Positions 24,401 to 36,430 of a DNA stretch of 64,000 nucleotides are shown piece by piece; the stretch's first letter is position 1; the number at the start of each line of letters is the position of its first letter. The notes below the pieces were generated by a model, which saw nothing but the letters and a program-made list of their open reading frames with translations, made no database searches and was not told the origin of the DNA. The stretch is from Sphagnum compactum (Eukaryota > Bryophyta > Sphagnopsida > Sphagnales). Location of the stretch: positions 14,012,001-14,076,000 of the forward strand of contig OZ234501.1 of NCBI GenBank assembly GCA_965153455.1, in the 5' to 3' direction. A program made the position numbers and the translations under genes.

Positions 24401-27390
24401 GGTTATCCTGCAATACCCTCTAAGATGTTGAAGATTTTGTAATGTCCACCTCCTGCAAGACCATACCTGTCAGATTCAGACTCCAGTAGGTCATTGTACA
24501 GAGAAAAATTTCTTTGTATTCATGAAGTGGCTTGTGCATCATGCTGAGACAATTGGCCAGCACAAACTGTAATTCATGACCTAGTACTCCTTCAACACAG
24601 GTTGGAATTCCTGCTTCAATAGTGATGAGCAATTGGTTCACATCTCAGGAATGACACCTCTGTGTTTATCGATAGGTATTTCTATAAATTTGGCCACAAA
24701 CTAAAGAATGGGAAGGACATATGGGGGGAGGAGGGTTTCTTCACATCAGCTCCTTTCCCAGGTGAAGAGTCATTGCAGCGTGTCATCATCTATGGAGATA
24801 TGGGAAAGGTACTGCTTCTAACTAAAGAGTCCAGTACTTGTAATTCTGAATTACACAACCACCTAAGTTGTGTCAGTTTGACAATGAGTTCATCTTCATT
24901 TGTTGGATCCCATGTACAAGCCCAAAGCAGGTTGTTGTCAGTATTTGTTTGTTGGAAATACACTAAAAAGGTTGATGTGTGCTTAACCAAAACCATGGCT
25001 GATGAGTTGTGGTTGCTTGGATGGATTTGCTTGAAAGGTTGATATACCTTATGGTTTAAGCAAAAGCATGGCTGATGAGTTGAGGTTGCTTGCATGGATT
25101 TGCTTGAGATTATTCTATTAAGTGTATCAAAACAAAGATGTTTGATTTTAGCCATATAGATGTACCTACCATTACAGTAACTTTAGAATTGCTTTCTGGT
25201 GTATGCAGTTCTTGCAACAGTGCTGAGAAGTCCTTTCCTGATTGATTTCTAAGTGTGAATAGACTCTCACTCCCTTAAGGGGTAGGTTTGAGCAATATTC
25301 ATTTTAACTGCTGTATTGTAAAGAACTCTGAGAGGTTTCTCATGTTGATGGAGATGTTAGAACTAGCATTAATTTCATTCCCTTTTATAGGCGGAGCGGG
25401 ATGGATCAAATGAATACAACAACTACCAACTGGCAGCACTCAACACAACAGATCGGCTGGTTGAGGATATAGAGAACTATGATCTAGTTTTTCACAATGG
25501 TGACATTGTTTATGCCAATGGCTATGTCTTTGAATGGGACCAATTCACTGAGCAGGTTGTGAACATCACTAGCCGTGTTCCCTACATGCTATCAAGGTTC
25601 TCATTCTTCAACTTGCGGCATTTTTCACCACGGTTTTAATAAGGACATGTTGAAGCAAGAGATGATAAATGAATTGTGTATTTTTTGTGCTGAAATGCCC
25701 AAGAGTTGTAGGGCAGGTTGAGAAGTAAGCAGGATGACTTGCTAGCTCATTCTTTTAACCTTGGTACATATATCTGTGTATTTCATTTAACCTTCAAGTC
25801 TTGACTTTTCTCAAATTCAGGTACTCTCAAGAATAGCACTAATTTTAATTAACAACATTTTGGCAGTGGAAATCATGAACGTGATTGGCCTGGCACAGGA
25901 TCCTTCTATCAAAATATTGACTCCGGTGGGGAATGTGGAGTCCCAGCAGAGACTTACTACAGCGTGCCAACAAGGAACAAGGACAGATTTTGGTATGTTG
26001 TGGCATCTGAAGGAAAGTTGCCATTCATATGTTTCAAGGCAGGTCATAGAGACCTAGTTTGCCCTAGCTTCCAACCTCATTCTCTCTCAATGTGACTGTT
26101 AAGTCTTAACTTCTAGCTCCTGGTGATGGATCAATGTGCACAGTTGCATTTAAATTGGATAAGAATCCAGATCTGACAATTCAAAGTTCCATAAGTTCTT
26201 TCCTGGTTGAAAGTTTTCAATCCAGTCCCTACTCTTGTTTCTCACCAAAGTTTCTTCCCCAAGTTTTGAGCATGAATTGAGCACAAAACTTTGTGGGAGT
26301 CAGCCATGAAGGGAGTCAAATTTCTAGGGAGGAGTAAATTAATGAGGCTGTAGAGGGAGTCAGCCATTAAATGGCACAATCAATCATCGACCAAGTTCTT
26401 ATTTCAAATTTCTTTCAGGTATGGAACACAGTGGGGGCTATTTCATTTCTGTGTGGCAGACTCAGAACAGGATTGGCGGGAGGGCTCAGAGCAGTACAAG
26501 TTTCTTGAGGATTGCCTTAGATCAGTGGACCGTCAGAAACAGCCATGGTTGATTTTTCTTGCCCACCGTGTGCTGGGGTACTCGTCAGGTTCCTACTATG
26601 CACTTGAAGGTACATTTGCAGAGCCCATGGCTCGTGAGAGCCTGCAAAAGCTGTGGCAGGAGTACAAGGTTGACATTGCCTTTTATGGCCATGTCCACAA
26701 TTATGAACGAACTTGCCCTGTCTATGAGGTGAATTTCTAAGCATCATACCCTGCATCACCAATTTCTGTAATTCATTCATTGCATATTTGGTAAGATACA
26801 GTAGATGTTTTATCCTTGGGAAGGCTTGTGTTGGATCATGGAAATTGGCATATCAGGGCATAGTCTGGTGGGCAACTTCAAATGGTGTTTGTGAATCTGT
26901 GAAATTTAAGATGTTTGATGATCTGTTGGAGAAAAAATGTTATCATTGTTCACATCTGTGAGTTAGTATGTCAACTCACAGTAGGATTGGAAATGCAGTT
27001 GATCTAAATCTCATGCCTAGAAAGGGCCATTCAAGTCATTTATGTTTCTACTGATTAGGTTTCTCCATGCAGAACCAATGCATCTCAAATGAGAAGGACC
27101 ACTACTCAGGCACATACAATGCAACTATTCACATTGTAGCAGGGGGTGCGGGTGCTCATTTATCTGCATTCACCACCATTGAAACCCAGTGGAGCCTGGT
27201 CCAAGATTTTGACCATGGTTTCACTAAGCTCACAGCCTTCAACAGGTCCTCTCTACTCTTTGAATACAAGCGCAGCTCAGATGGTTTGGTGTATGACCAA
27301 TTTACAATCACAAGAGAATATAAAGATGTATTAGGATGCGACAACACCAACTTGCAGCAGTTCTGCCCTCCAAAAACATTGGCAACTTGA
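21421..27390 (+). CDS. Purple acid phosphatase, large PAP1/PAP24/PAP27 type (metallophosphoesterase)
   Basis: Twelve exons, 638 aa: 21421-21621, 22298-22420, 22627-22695, 22888-23010, 23272-23364, 24052-24184, 24320-24401, 24676-24808, 25391-25596, 25867-25992, 26419-26728, 27073-27390. All borders are GT-AG and phases agree. The 22420 and 22627 borders are the least certain, because the acceptor is CAGAG. Residues 1-26 form a signal peptide, so it enters the secretory pathway. An N-terminal Ig/fibronectin-like part holds DWIGVFSPA and YANFSSPDYVKTG; TVTWTSGYG and PARTVGWRDPG lead into the catalytic domain. Metal ligands are present: GDMG (D316), GDIVY (D357, Y360), GNHE (N390, H391), AHRVLGY (H479), GHVH (520-523). 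The family uses a Fe(III)-metal centre to hydrolyse phosphate mono- and diesters; exact substrate unknown. Length fits the 600-650 aa subgroup. A polyadenylation-like AATAAA is at 27454. Confidence 0.93.
24960..25115 (+). repeat. 73-bp tandem duplication inside a phosphatase intron
   Basis: CATGGCTGATGAGTTG followed by TTGCTTG-ATGGATTTGCTTGA occurs at 24994 and at 25067. The copies sit in the intron between exons ending 24808 and starting 25391, and do not touch a used splice site. Confidence 0.8.
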
Positions 27391-27453
27391 TTCTGACCAG
27401 CCTTCCCTGCAATAGTATTTGGTTTGTGGTTCACATGGTTTAGATTACCCTAC

Positions 27454-27459
27454 AATAAA
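27454..27459 (+). terminator. Candidate polyadenylation signal of the phosphatase gene
   Basis: AATAAA lies 64 nt after the stop codon. Position and sequence fit a canonical signal; plant signals are degenerate, so this is a suggestion. Confidence 0.4.
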
Positions 27460-30400
27460 GTTGGCTTCTTTGATTCACATGGCCAGCAGATGATCATTTT
27501 ATCAAGGTTTGATTTATCAGGTTGAATTGGATCCATGGCCACATACAATGGTAGATTATGAATCTTGCACATTGTTACCAAACTGTAGACTAGCTGCTGT
27601 ACTATGTTTGGAACTAAACATTGTGCTGTATGTTTAGTCCAAACCAATGGGAAACTGTTTGAGACCAATTTGGTGGGGTGTTGTACTCACCTACACTGTT
27701 GGTGAGTTGGGACCACTTTAGTTTGAGAACCTTTGTCTCCTTGTCACCCTTAACAATTTCCCCTTTGTGGCTCATTTGGAAGGTGTGTTTTCAATTCTTG
27801 GATGCTATTTTCAACTTACCAACTGAATGCAAATCTGGTCATTCCTGGATGATGTTTTTGTTCATGTACCATGTCAGTGAAGGCAATTATTGCAAAAGGC
27901 ATTGAATGTTAGATCATGGGATTTGTCATTCCACTTTACGTTTCTCACACACCTTCAAGTTTGAATGCAGCATCAGAAAGAAGGCAAGGTTTTCAAACTG
28001 CCAGTGAAAACCTGATAGCAATCCAGTTGAGTGGAATGGTGAACAGATGGTGTCACCTCTATTCTTTTCCTTTTTTTTTCTGTTGAATATGCTAATGCCA
28101 GGTAACCTCACAGAGGCAAAACAGATAATTGTTTGGTAGCTATGTGTCCAAATATGCTTTTGCAAATTGGTTTCCTGATTACTATTCACAATTTGCAGAG
28201 AGTGCAGAGAGCTGTTTTCTTGTGTATGTGGAAAGAGTTTTTCTGATGACAGGAGATGATTCTATTGTGAGCAGGAAGCTGCTATTAGAATGTGAACTTA
28301 CAACTTGACATTAAGTGGATACCAGCTTGCTTTTATTGAAGATGTTGTCTGATCACAGAATTGACACTTTTGTCTGCATGCACAAGCTACAGTGAAATTA
28401 GCAAGCAGATGTTGGACAACCAGAGGCAAATGGCTAACAAGCATGTGGCCTACTTTGAGCCTTGTTATTGAAGCCAAATGCAGAGTTGTCAGTTTAATGA
28501 GGAGTCCTTGCCTTATTTCCTGAGATGGGCTTGTGTTGGCAGATGTTGCCGGTGTCTGCAGTTTTTGTTTACTCAAAATTTTGTTGATGTATTCCAGGCA
28601 GTTCCAGGCATGTCGTGAGTGCACTTATCTTTACTGTCTATTTCAAGATTGTCTTCTCCTTTGTCAGAGGTTTGTCACTTCTATTTGGTCATAGTTTTTG
28701 GTTCCAAAAAGAAATTTGTCCATCTGTGCTATGGATCACATTTTGTTTCTCCATAGGGAGCAATGTTTGGACTTTGGACCTCTATAAGCTTCTTCCAATG
28801 CATGGCAAGTGTAAAGTGCTACATTTGATGAGCTACTTGTCAGATTCATCTATTTCAGGAACTTTATTTCCCCACAAGCAACCCTGAGTTGAACTTATGT
28901 ACATCTTAAAGATCTTCCTGCTGACATCATTCTTCCCCCATTCTTCCATGTGATGTTCAATGCTTTTGGATTTGTGGGGTTGTGTTGTTTTCAGGTTTGA
29001 AGAAGTGTTTGAATTGCAGGTCACCAATGCAAGAGTAAGATCTTGATTCTTTTTCCGTCGTTTCTTGAAAACATTTAGGTTATTTGCAACATTAAAATGC
29101 ATTATTCACTAGATCAGAACTTTGAATTGTACCATAGGTTCAATATCTTTCAACAGTTCACTTCTCTGTGAACTGTGTTGCAGGCTTGACACAGTTCAAA
29201 GCTACTGTCCTTGAGTCACAGATTGTGATCTGCAATATGGACTCAGAAGATGTTCTGTGCATGAATAAGGTATTCAGACAGGCTCCCAGTCTTGTGAATC
29301 TAAGCTTTGTTGGCCATGGAAAATTTACTCACGATTTTCACATGGATTAAGTTAATCCATGTGAACTTAGCAGGTCCACCAGCTGCAGTATAATGGCTTG
29401 TATAGAGTAATTTGGATGAAGTTCAAGCTTCAATAGCATGAAACTGAATTGGGACCTGCAAATATGTATATTTTAAATAATATGAAACTGAATTTAATAT
29501 GATACAGTGCTGTCCAAAAGGGTCAGCCAAGAGATATGATTGACTTTGATTGGCGGGTCAGAAAGATTGGGCCATGTGTTAGCCTTCAAATTGATCCTCA
29601 CTTTTCATTGTCCATGAATTCATGTTTATGGGTGGGGCTGTGGAAATAACTTGCACACTACTTGGGATGTAATAGACACCAGTAGAGGCCCGCAGACTGG
29701 GTGGGGGTGGATCTGCTCCGACATCATTTAAGAGGTAACCTCCAACACTAGCCAAATAAATCCCCACTTCTGCTACTCACTTGAGTAGTTCACTTGCTGA
29801 CTTCTTTCACTAGATTAAATGTGAGAGAAGTAGAGCTTTCCACTTCTTTTTTTATGTAAAAAAGTTCCTTTTTTGATGGTTCTTAATTCAAAGGTTGAGT
29901 CCCAGAAAAAATGAACTTGTCTACGAAAAGTGTTTTTTTTCTGAGGTTCCCTGTCAAATTCACTGGCAGAAAAAAAAGAAATCGGTCCATTGAAAAAGCA
30001 ACACTGATGCCGACACTATATCACCTGGAGCAAACTGCAATTTGGAACTTGGTTATGCAGGGTCCTATGTCAGATGATGTTCTGTGAAGCTGAAGTCTGA
30101 TTTGTTTTGTGGCTTGCAGAGAGAGACCTGTGAAAGTGCTAAGAAAACCTGGGGAATCAAGACCCACCCATCCTCGGGACCTTGAACATATCAAGAAAAC
30201 CCATTTATCAATCAGCTGATTTGTGTAAGTAGCTAGTTACCACCACAGATGGGCCTGTTGGATACCCAAAAAACTCTGCCGTACAGATTTCTTGAAAGAG
30301 TTTATATGAGGCTATGGTGTTGTACAGATTTCGTGAAGAAGTTTTATATGAAGCTTTGGTGTTTGATTAGAATCGTATGGGGGACTGGAAATTTGATTCC

Positions 30401-31429
30401 AAAAAGATAGTGAACCGAGGAGCCCCCCGACACTAGATTTTTGGGCCTTAGATTTTCACTCTGACATGCACCCAGTGGAAACAGTCTCGGGCAACATTCT
30501 TAATTCTTTTCACATGGATTTGGCTGAGAAATTGGGTGCAACATGCAATCAGTTACAGTGCAAATCCGGATACTTGTGGTACTTTAGACAACAGTTAGCA
30601 TTGGCGTTACATCCTAATCCTGTCTCTAACTTACTGTGTAAGGTAGAGACTGACTGTCTCTTTCCAGGCAGAGTGGTGCTTCCTGGTCCAACTGATCACT
30701 CTATCTCTCTGGGTGATTTTGTTTGTAAGGATTGGGTTGGGGGAAGGGGAGGGAAGAGGAAGGGGGGAGGTTTTACAGTTTGCGAGTGTACCTATGTTTT
30801 ACACTTATTTAACACTTGAGGTCCACAGTTTACAGCTTGTACAGCTTCTCATTCAGCGTTGCTCTCACAGGTGTGGTCGTTTCATTCTGTGAGGATTGTA
30901 CTATGGTGTACCCTGGAGCTAATGTGCATTGTGTACCCCTCCCCCAACCAGCATATTTTGCCCCTTTTTTTTTGTATGGGGAGAGAGCAGAATCGCCGGC
31001 TGTGAGAAGCGTTTGTTGCAGCAGGCAGCACAGTACTCGTTGGGGCAGTTTTCAAAGAAAGACCAAGCCTACTGACTGACATTTGGTTTCTGTGCAACAG
31101 GCTACTAGACCCATTGTTGTCATAAAGCTCCTTCGATACTTCTTATTAGAGACTGGCCTACGGAATCAATCTCTTCAAGTCATTTTGGCTGGAGTAGGTA
31201 CTGTAAACCACTGACCTATCTGCAGCAATCAAAGCAAACCTCAAAAGCAAGGAAAAAAAACTCGTCGCCGGAATTTTCATTGCACGCGTTGATTCGGCAT
31301 TCGTTCTTCTTGTGTTGTTGGGAGACGAACAAACGGATCGAATGTTCCGCGCTCAAATCCTACTTTCTGCTATCACGCTACCTCTTTCGTACTACTACTA
31401 CTACGACTACTGCCTTCGCTCTTTTCTCA
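27460..31429. other. Gene-like but unassigned region
   Basis: About 4 kb with composition closer to the genes than to the AT-rich spacers. No splice chain or protein motif is recognisable. The longest unexplained ATG frame, 30466-30819 (117 aa), has no domain I know and ends in a Gly/Lys-rich low-complexity part. About 31250-31440 (ACT/CGA-rich, small GC rise) looks like a 5' leader but leads into a minisatellite. Confidence 0.45.
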
Positions 31430-32165
31430 GATCTGGAAACCCTAAAATTTGGTGGTGATTACAAATTGGATTATACACTCAAGAGGACTGCACTTTGAGG
31501 CCCTAAAGTTTTGGGTGGTGATTACAGATTGGATTATACACTCAAAAGGACTGCACTTTGAGATCCTAAAGTTTGGTGGTGATTACAAAATATGGAATAC
31601 ACTCCGAGACTCTAAAGGTTGGTGGTGATTACAAGATGGAAATGCACTCCGGGACTCTAAAGGTTGGTGGTGATTACAAGATGGAAATGCACTCCGAGAC
31701 TCTAAAGGTTGGTGGTGATTACATGATGGAAATGCACTCCGAGACTCTAAAGGTTGGTGGTGATTACAAGATGGAAATGCACTCCGAGACTCTAAAGGTT
31801 GGTGGTGATTACAAGATGGAAATGCACTCTGAGACTCTAAAGGTTGGTGGTGATTACATGATGGAAATGCACTCCGAAACTCTAAAGGTTGGTGGTGATT
31901 ACAAGATGGAAATGCACTCCGAGACTCTAAAGGTTGGTGGTGATTACAAGATGGAAATGGACGAAATACATTCAAACGTTTGGTAGTGAGTGATTACAAC
32001 ATGGGGAATGCACTCTAAGATCCTCAACGTTTGGTGGTGATTACAACATGGAATACATTCAAAAGAAATACATTTTGAGACCCCTAAAGTTTGGTGTTGA
32101 TTACAACATGGAATACATTCAAAAGAAATACATTTTGAGACCCCTAAAGTTTGGTGGTTGTTACA
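31430..32165. repeat. Composite minisatellite: 45-bp core array flanked by 60-63-bp units
   Basis: Core: eight copies of a 45-bp unit with CTAAAGGTTGGTGGTGATTA, about 31605-31965, nearly identical. Left flank: three longer units (61-63 bp) at about 31441, 31502 and 31565. Right flank: units with exact 60-bp spacing at about 32031-32150. All share the TTGGTGGTGATTACAA heart and differ in the insert. Because 45 is a multiple of 3 the core is open on both strands, giving 15-residue peptide repeats (+ strand ETLKVGGDYKMEMHS). The flanking non-multiple units close the frames, so I treat this as DNA repeat, not a gene. Confidence 0.9.
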
Positions 32166-32787
32166 AATTAGACCAAACTTTAGCAAAGTGAAGCTAGAAT
32201 CAATTAAAATTATTAAAATATGCACTAAATTTTCAATTTTCTCTTGCACTTTTTTTACCCTTAAATTCAAGATGATTTGAAACTCAACTCAAGTTGAAGT
32301 TGATTTTTTGAACATTTATCAATCAATTATGAATTTGTGAAGAATTGTTATAAGGGCAACGTTATGAATCTTGGGTGCAACATTCAAATCCTTAAAAAAA
32401 AAGCTTGTTAATATGATTAAACAAGGACTTCAGTATCCTTAAAAGAGGTTTTTAATATGGTCAAATTGGATCATAATATCGAAGCCACATGTGCACAAAT
32501 TGAGATTCTAAATATTTCTTTTTAATATGGTCAAATAAAGGTCCTAATACCAAGGCCACTACCCACATTGTGTCATTTCAAAAATAATTTTAAATTGCAT
32601 TTTATTGTAATCATGCATTCCCAAACAAATTGAATAGTTATAAAGATTCATAATAGGACTTAATTTAGGGTCCCCTTGTAGTGTTAAGCATTTGTGCCTT
32701 AAAGGCTTGGCAACTAAAAAGGAAAATATCAAGGCTTCAAATGACCGATCATAATGTCAATGAACACATTGACTCTTTTTTAAGTTA

Positions 32788-33420
32788 GCAGAGGCTTGTG
32801 ACCTTAACCTTGGGCTTGGGACCAAGGTTGGGGCAAGACAAAGGATAAAAAACTAAGAATGATGTCAAGGCATGGCATTGCTCAATGACATTTCCAAGGT
32901 GAGTTGGAAGTGTGTGAAAGTGTGAGGAAAAACACGCAAGATTCTCAAGTGCATTTCCACTTTGGGAATTAGGATTGATGCAGAATCTTGAATCTTTGTA
33001 ACAAGGTTTTGGGGATCAAGTATTGTCCAAATTGCATGATGTTTATATCATTTGAAAACTTTTGAACAATCTTTTCACAAGCTCAAAACAAAGTTGTTTC
33101 TCAACTATAGAAAAGGTTTGAAAAGTTAGGAGAAAAAAGTCCTAAAATTGTGACATTCCAAGTGTGATTTTGAGGGGAAATATTGCAAAAGTTAAAAACT
33201 TGAAATTTTGAAAGATATTTTCAATGGTAGAAAATGGGTCTCCCATTAGGTTGTGTTTCATGGAAGTTATGGCATTTTGATGTTTTGGGACAATTTTTGT
33301 CCCAATATTTGGAATGTGCCCTAGGAGTTTTGAGAATATGCCATTTCAAAGTAGTTTCCATGAAAAATTACAAAGTATACTATAAAGAAGAAAGTGGTCT
33401 CTCTCCCAAATCCTAACTAT
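32788..33420 (+). repeat. Direct repeat, copy 1 (partner 35811-36430); possible LTR
   Basis: Begins TGTGACCTTAACCTTGGG and contains AAGGTTGGGGCAAGACAA, GTCAAGGCATGG, TTTGGGAATTAGG and CTATAAAGAAGAAAGTGGTCTC, blocks that recur in the same order in copy 2. About 600 bp, much diverged. The initial TG suits an LTR but no matching end, primer site or coding interior was found between the two copies (about 2.4 kb). Confidence 0.55.
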
Positions 33421-35810
33421 AGTGAATCCAATATGAGTCCATGGCTCATTTATAATGAACCAATATTAGTTTCAATCATTTCATTAATGTTTATGTTTAA
33501 TTTGTGTAATTGATGTGACCAAAAGGTGAACATGAAACACCTCATCCTAGTCTTATTGCAAAGGTCTTGCACCACCTTCTCTTTTCATTTTATTTTTAGA
33601 AGAAAGAATTTATGGGGAACATTCCCAATGTTAACAAGTCATCTACAATGCACCATATTGGATAATTTACAATGATACCTTTGTGGCAAACCTTTGGGAA
33701 TGCATATTAGTCCTTAAGTTGATGTGGTAGATTGGGATTTTCATATAACACTATTCACATTATTTAAAGATTGTTCAAAAACATTGGTTACTCTATTTGA
33801 AAAAGGTTTCATGTATTGTATATTTGTTATACTTATTTCAATTTATCAAAATGTCAAAATCATACAGTAAAAACATTATCCTACATCAACTAATGGATTA
33901 TTTTGCATCAAAAAGTAATGTTTGAAAAATATTGGTTACAATTTTAAGTTGTTTGAAAAATATTAATTACAACACTTAAAATTGTAACCAAAATTTTGAA
34001 AAGTGATCAAAATAAACAAAACTACCACTTTTGAATTTTTACCATTCATTACTATAGTTTGGACAATTTTTGGCAATGTGTCACCAATAAATGTTCAAGA
34101 TTCATGGGGAGTTTCACCACTTGATGTTACCTTAGATTTTAAAAAAAATTAAATTCTGGTTATAACTATTTTAATTTATGGTATATGGATGATTAAATGC
34201 ATGTCCACATGGGGGTTGCAACCATTTATAAAATCAATTATGTAGTCTTGCAATTAATGTTCAAGAAAACATGTATGCATTTTTCTCTTTGAATGCATGA
34301 TTGTAAATTTGATGTCAATTATCTATGTATGCATGTGTGTTTATATATATTGAAGCACTTGGATTTTCAATCTTTGGTTATAATAATCAACCATTCATAC
34401 CCATGTTTTCTTCGGGTGTAAATTCATGTTCATCATGCATGTTTTTGGTTGCAAATTCATTTTTCTAATTTTTAGAATTAAATATTTCATGTTTGTTAGC
34501 CAATTTATGAGTGGCATATAACAAATCAAGATGATCAACATTTTGGGAATAAAATGTCATTGAAATCAACCTTGTTAATATCCCCATGATGATGTAACGC
34601 ACTTTGGTTTCATGCATGACAAATCCTGAATAAATCTTTTGACACCATTGATCAAATCAACATAAGAGTACTTTCCATAATGAATGCTAACTTGGGTTAT
34701 TGCACCATGATCCTTATTCATATCATAATACCTTGGCAACTTTTTATTATGAAAATTTCATTGCAACAAATAAAATGTCCCTAAAGATTCCATATTTTCA
34801 GCATTAACTTTTTAAAAATCACCGTTAAATACGCTAAGATATTGTGATAAACACAAAAATACATCAAAGTCAAGAAATTTTTGAACATTTGTATTTCAAA
34901 TCTTTTTTATTTTGTTAAGTTGACCAAACGTACCTTGCAAAAATATGAATACAATTCCATACATGAGCCACCTTACTATGCATTCACCCTAATAACATGA
35001 CATGATAAGGTACAAATTACTAAATAAGAAAAAAAGCAAAACAAGTATGAAATGAGTGCCAATGAAATATAGACAAAAAGGTGTAAATATTAAATTTATA
35101 ACATGATTTTTAAAAAAAATGGCCATAAAAAAAAATTTGTTTGTAATTTAAGTTAATAGTGGTCACATTTATGGCAATGGGTTGCTTTGGCACATGTATC
35201 TTTATTTATCAAGGGAAGTGCTTTTAATTTCCATGTAAGAATCTATAATATCATCTTATCCAAATCACCTTTTAAAACATTTTAAAGTTCATCTAGGATG
35301 AAAAGTGAATAGTGATGAACATTCAGAATCAAAACAACAACAAAAGATATCAAATCACAATGGAAACTACAAACAAACAAATATTTTGATATGGTGTCAT
35401 TTGAAAATCATGGTAATCATGGCAAGTTGTGTTAAATGAATGTTAAGGAATTCAAATTGGAATACTATTACATCTAATTTTAAGTTTTGGTTGAATTTTT
35501 AAGGCTCTTGGATTTGAATGATTATTATGTAAAAGAATTTTCATTTTGCAAAGGAAATTTTTAATTACATGATACAAACTTGTTGCCATTCCAAAACATT
35601 GGACATTGGGAAGTTTTTGACTACATTCAAAAATATAGTTTTGGATAATTTTAAAAATAAAATAAAATAAATACTTGAAGTTTGTAATACGCCTAAATTC
35701 CACGAATTTTTTGTCACATGTACATGAATTATAATGTACATTAAGTATACACGAAAACTTATTGCCACATATAAATGAAGATGTACATTATGTATAAAAG
35801 AAAACCTATT
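33421..35810. other. AT-rich DNA between the two direct repeats
   Basis: No reading frame or motif recognised. If the flanking repeats are LTRs, this would be the interior of a coding-less element. Confidence 0.4.
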
Positions 35811-36430
35811 GTCACAACCCTAGCCTTTGGTTATATACAAAGGTTGAGGCAAGATAAGGGAAATAAGTTGGGAATGAAGTCAATGCATGGAACGACTCAA
35901 ACATATTCCTTACGTGAGTGCAATATGTGTTTGATTACAAAGGAGGTCTCATGCCTCTCGAGTTTTAATTGTATTCTCTCTTTGGGAGTTGAGGAGTGTG
36001 AGGTCTTGAGATATGCAAGGTTTCAAAGGCTAAATCTTGTCTAAATCAAAAGAGTTTTAAATCTTTTAAAAGGTTCCAATGCAAGCTACAATGTGGTGTT
36101 CTTACATTGCCATAAAAAACTTTAGTGGCTAAGGTTATGATGGGAGAAATTTGACTCACTCATAACATCATTTACGAGATCAATGATGCCCAGTTGAAAA
36201 AAATGATATGATGTTAAAAAGAATATTTTCAAGGGATACAAGGAAAATCTTTAAAGTGTCCCAATAAGATATGTTTTGACTTAGTTATGTAGTCCAAAGT
36301 TTCAAAACCCATCACTTAATAATTTCAAGATTCTCACTTTTGAAATTTTATGGATAAAACCATTTGAATACCAGTCCCTTGGTGAGCTATAGAATATGTT
36401 ATAAGGAGAGTAATGTCTCCTTTAAGGAAT
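35811..36430 (+). repeat. Direct repeat, copy 2 (partner 32788-33420); possible LTR
   Basis: Begins TGTCACAACCCTAGCCTTTGG and carries AAAGGTTGAGGCAAGATAAG, GTCAATGCATGG, TTTGGGAGTTGAGG and TATAAGGAGAGTAATGTCTC in the order seen in copy 1. Confidence 0.55.

Noticed and set aside
30466-30819. 117-codon ATG frame
   Set aside because: No recognisable domain, low-complexity Gly/Lys tail, no supporting splice signals; mentioned only as the longest unexplained frame in its region.
31573-31986. 137-codon frame of 15-residue repeats
   Set aside because: It is open because the 45-bp unit is a multiple of 3; the opposite strand is open for the same reason, and flanking units break both.
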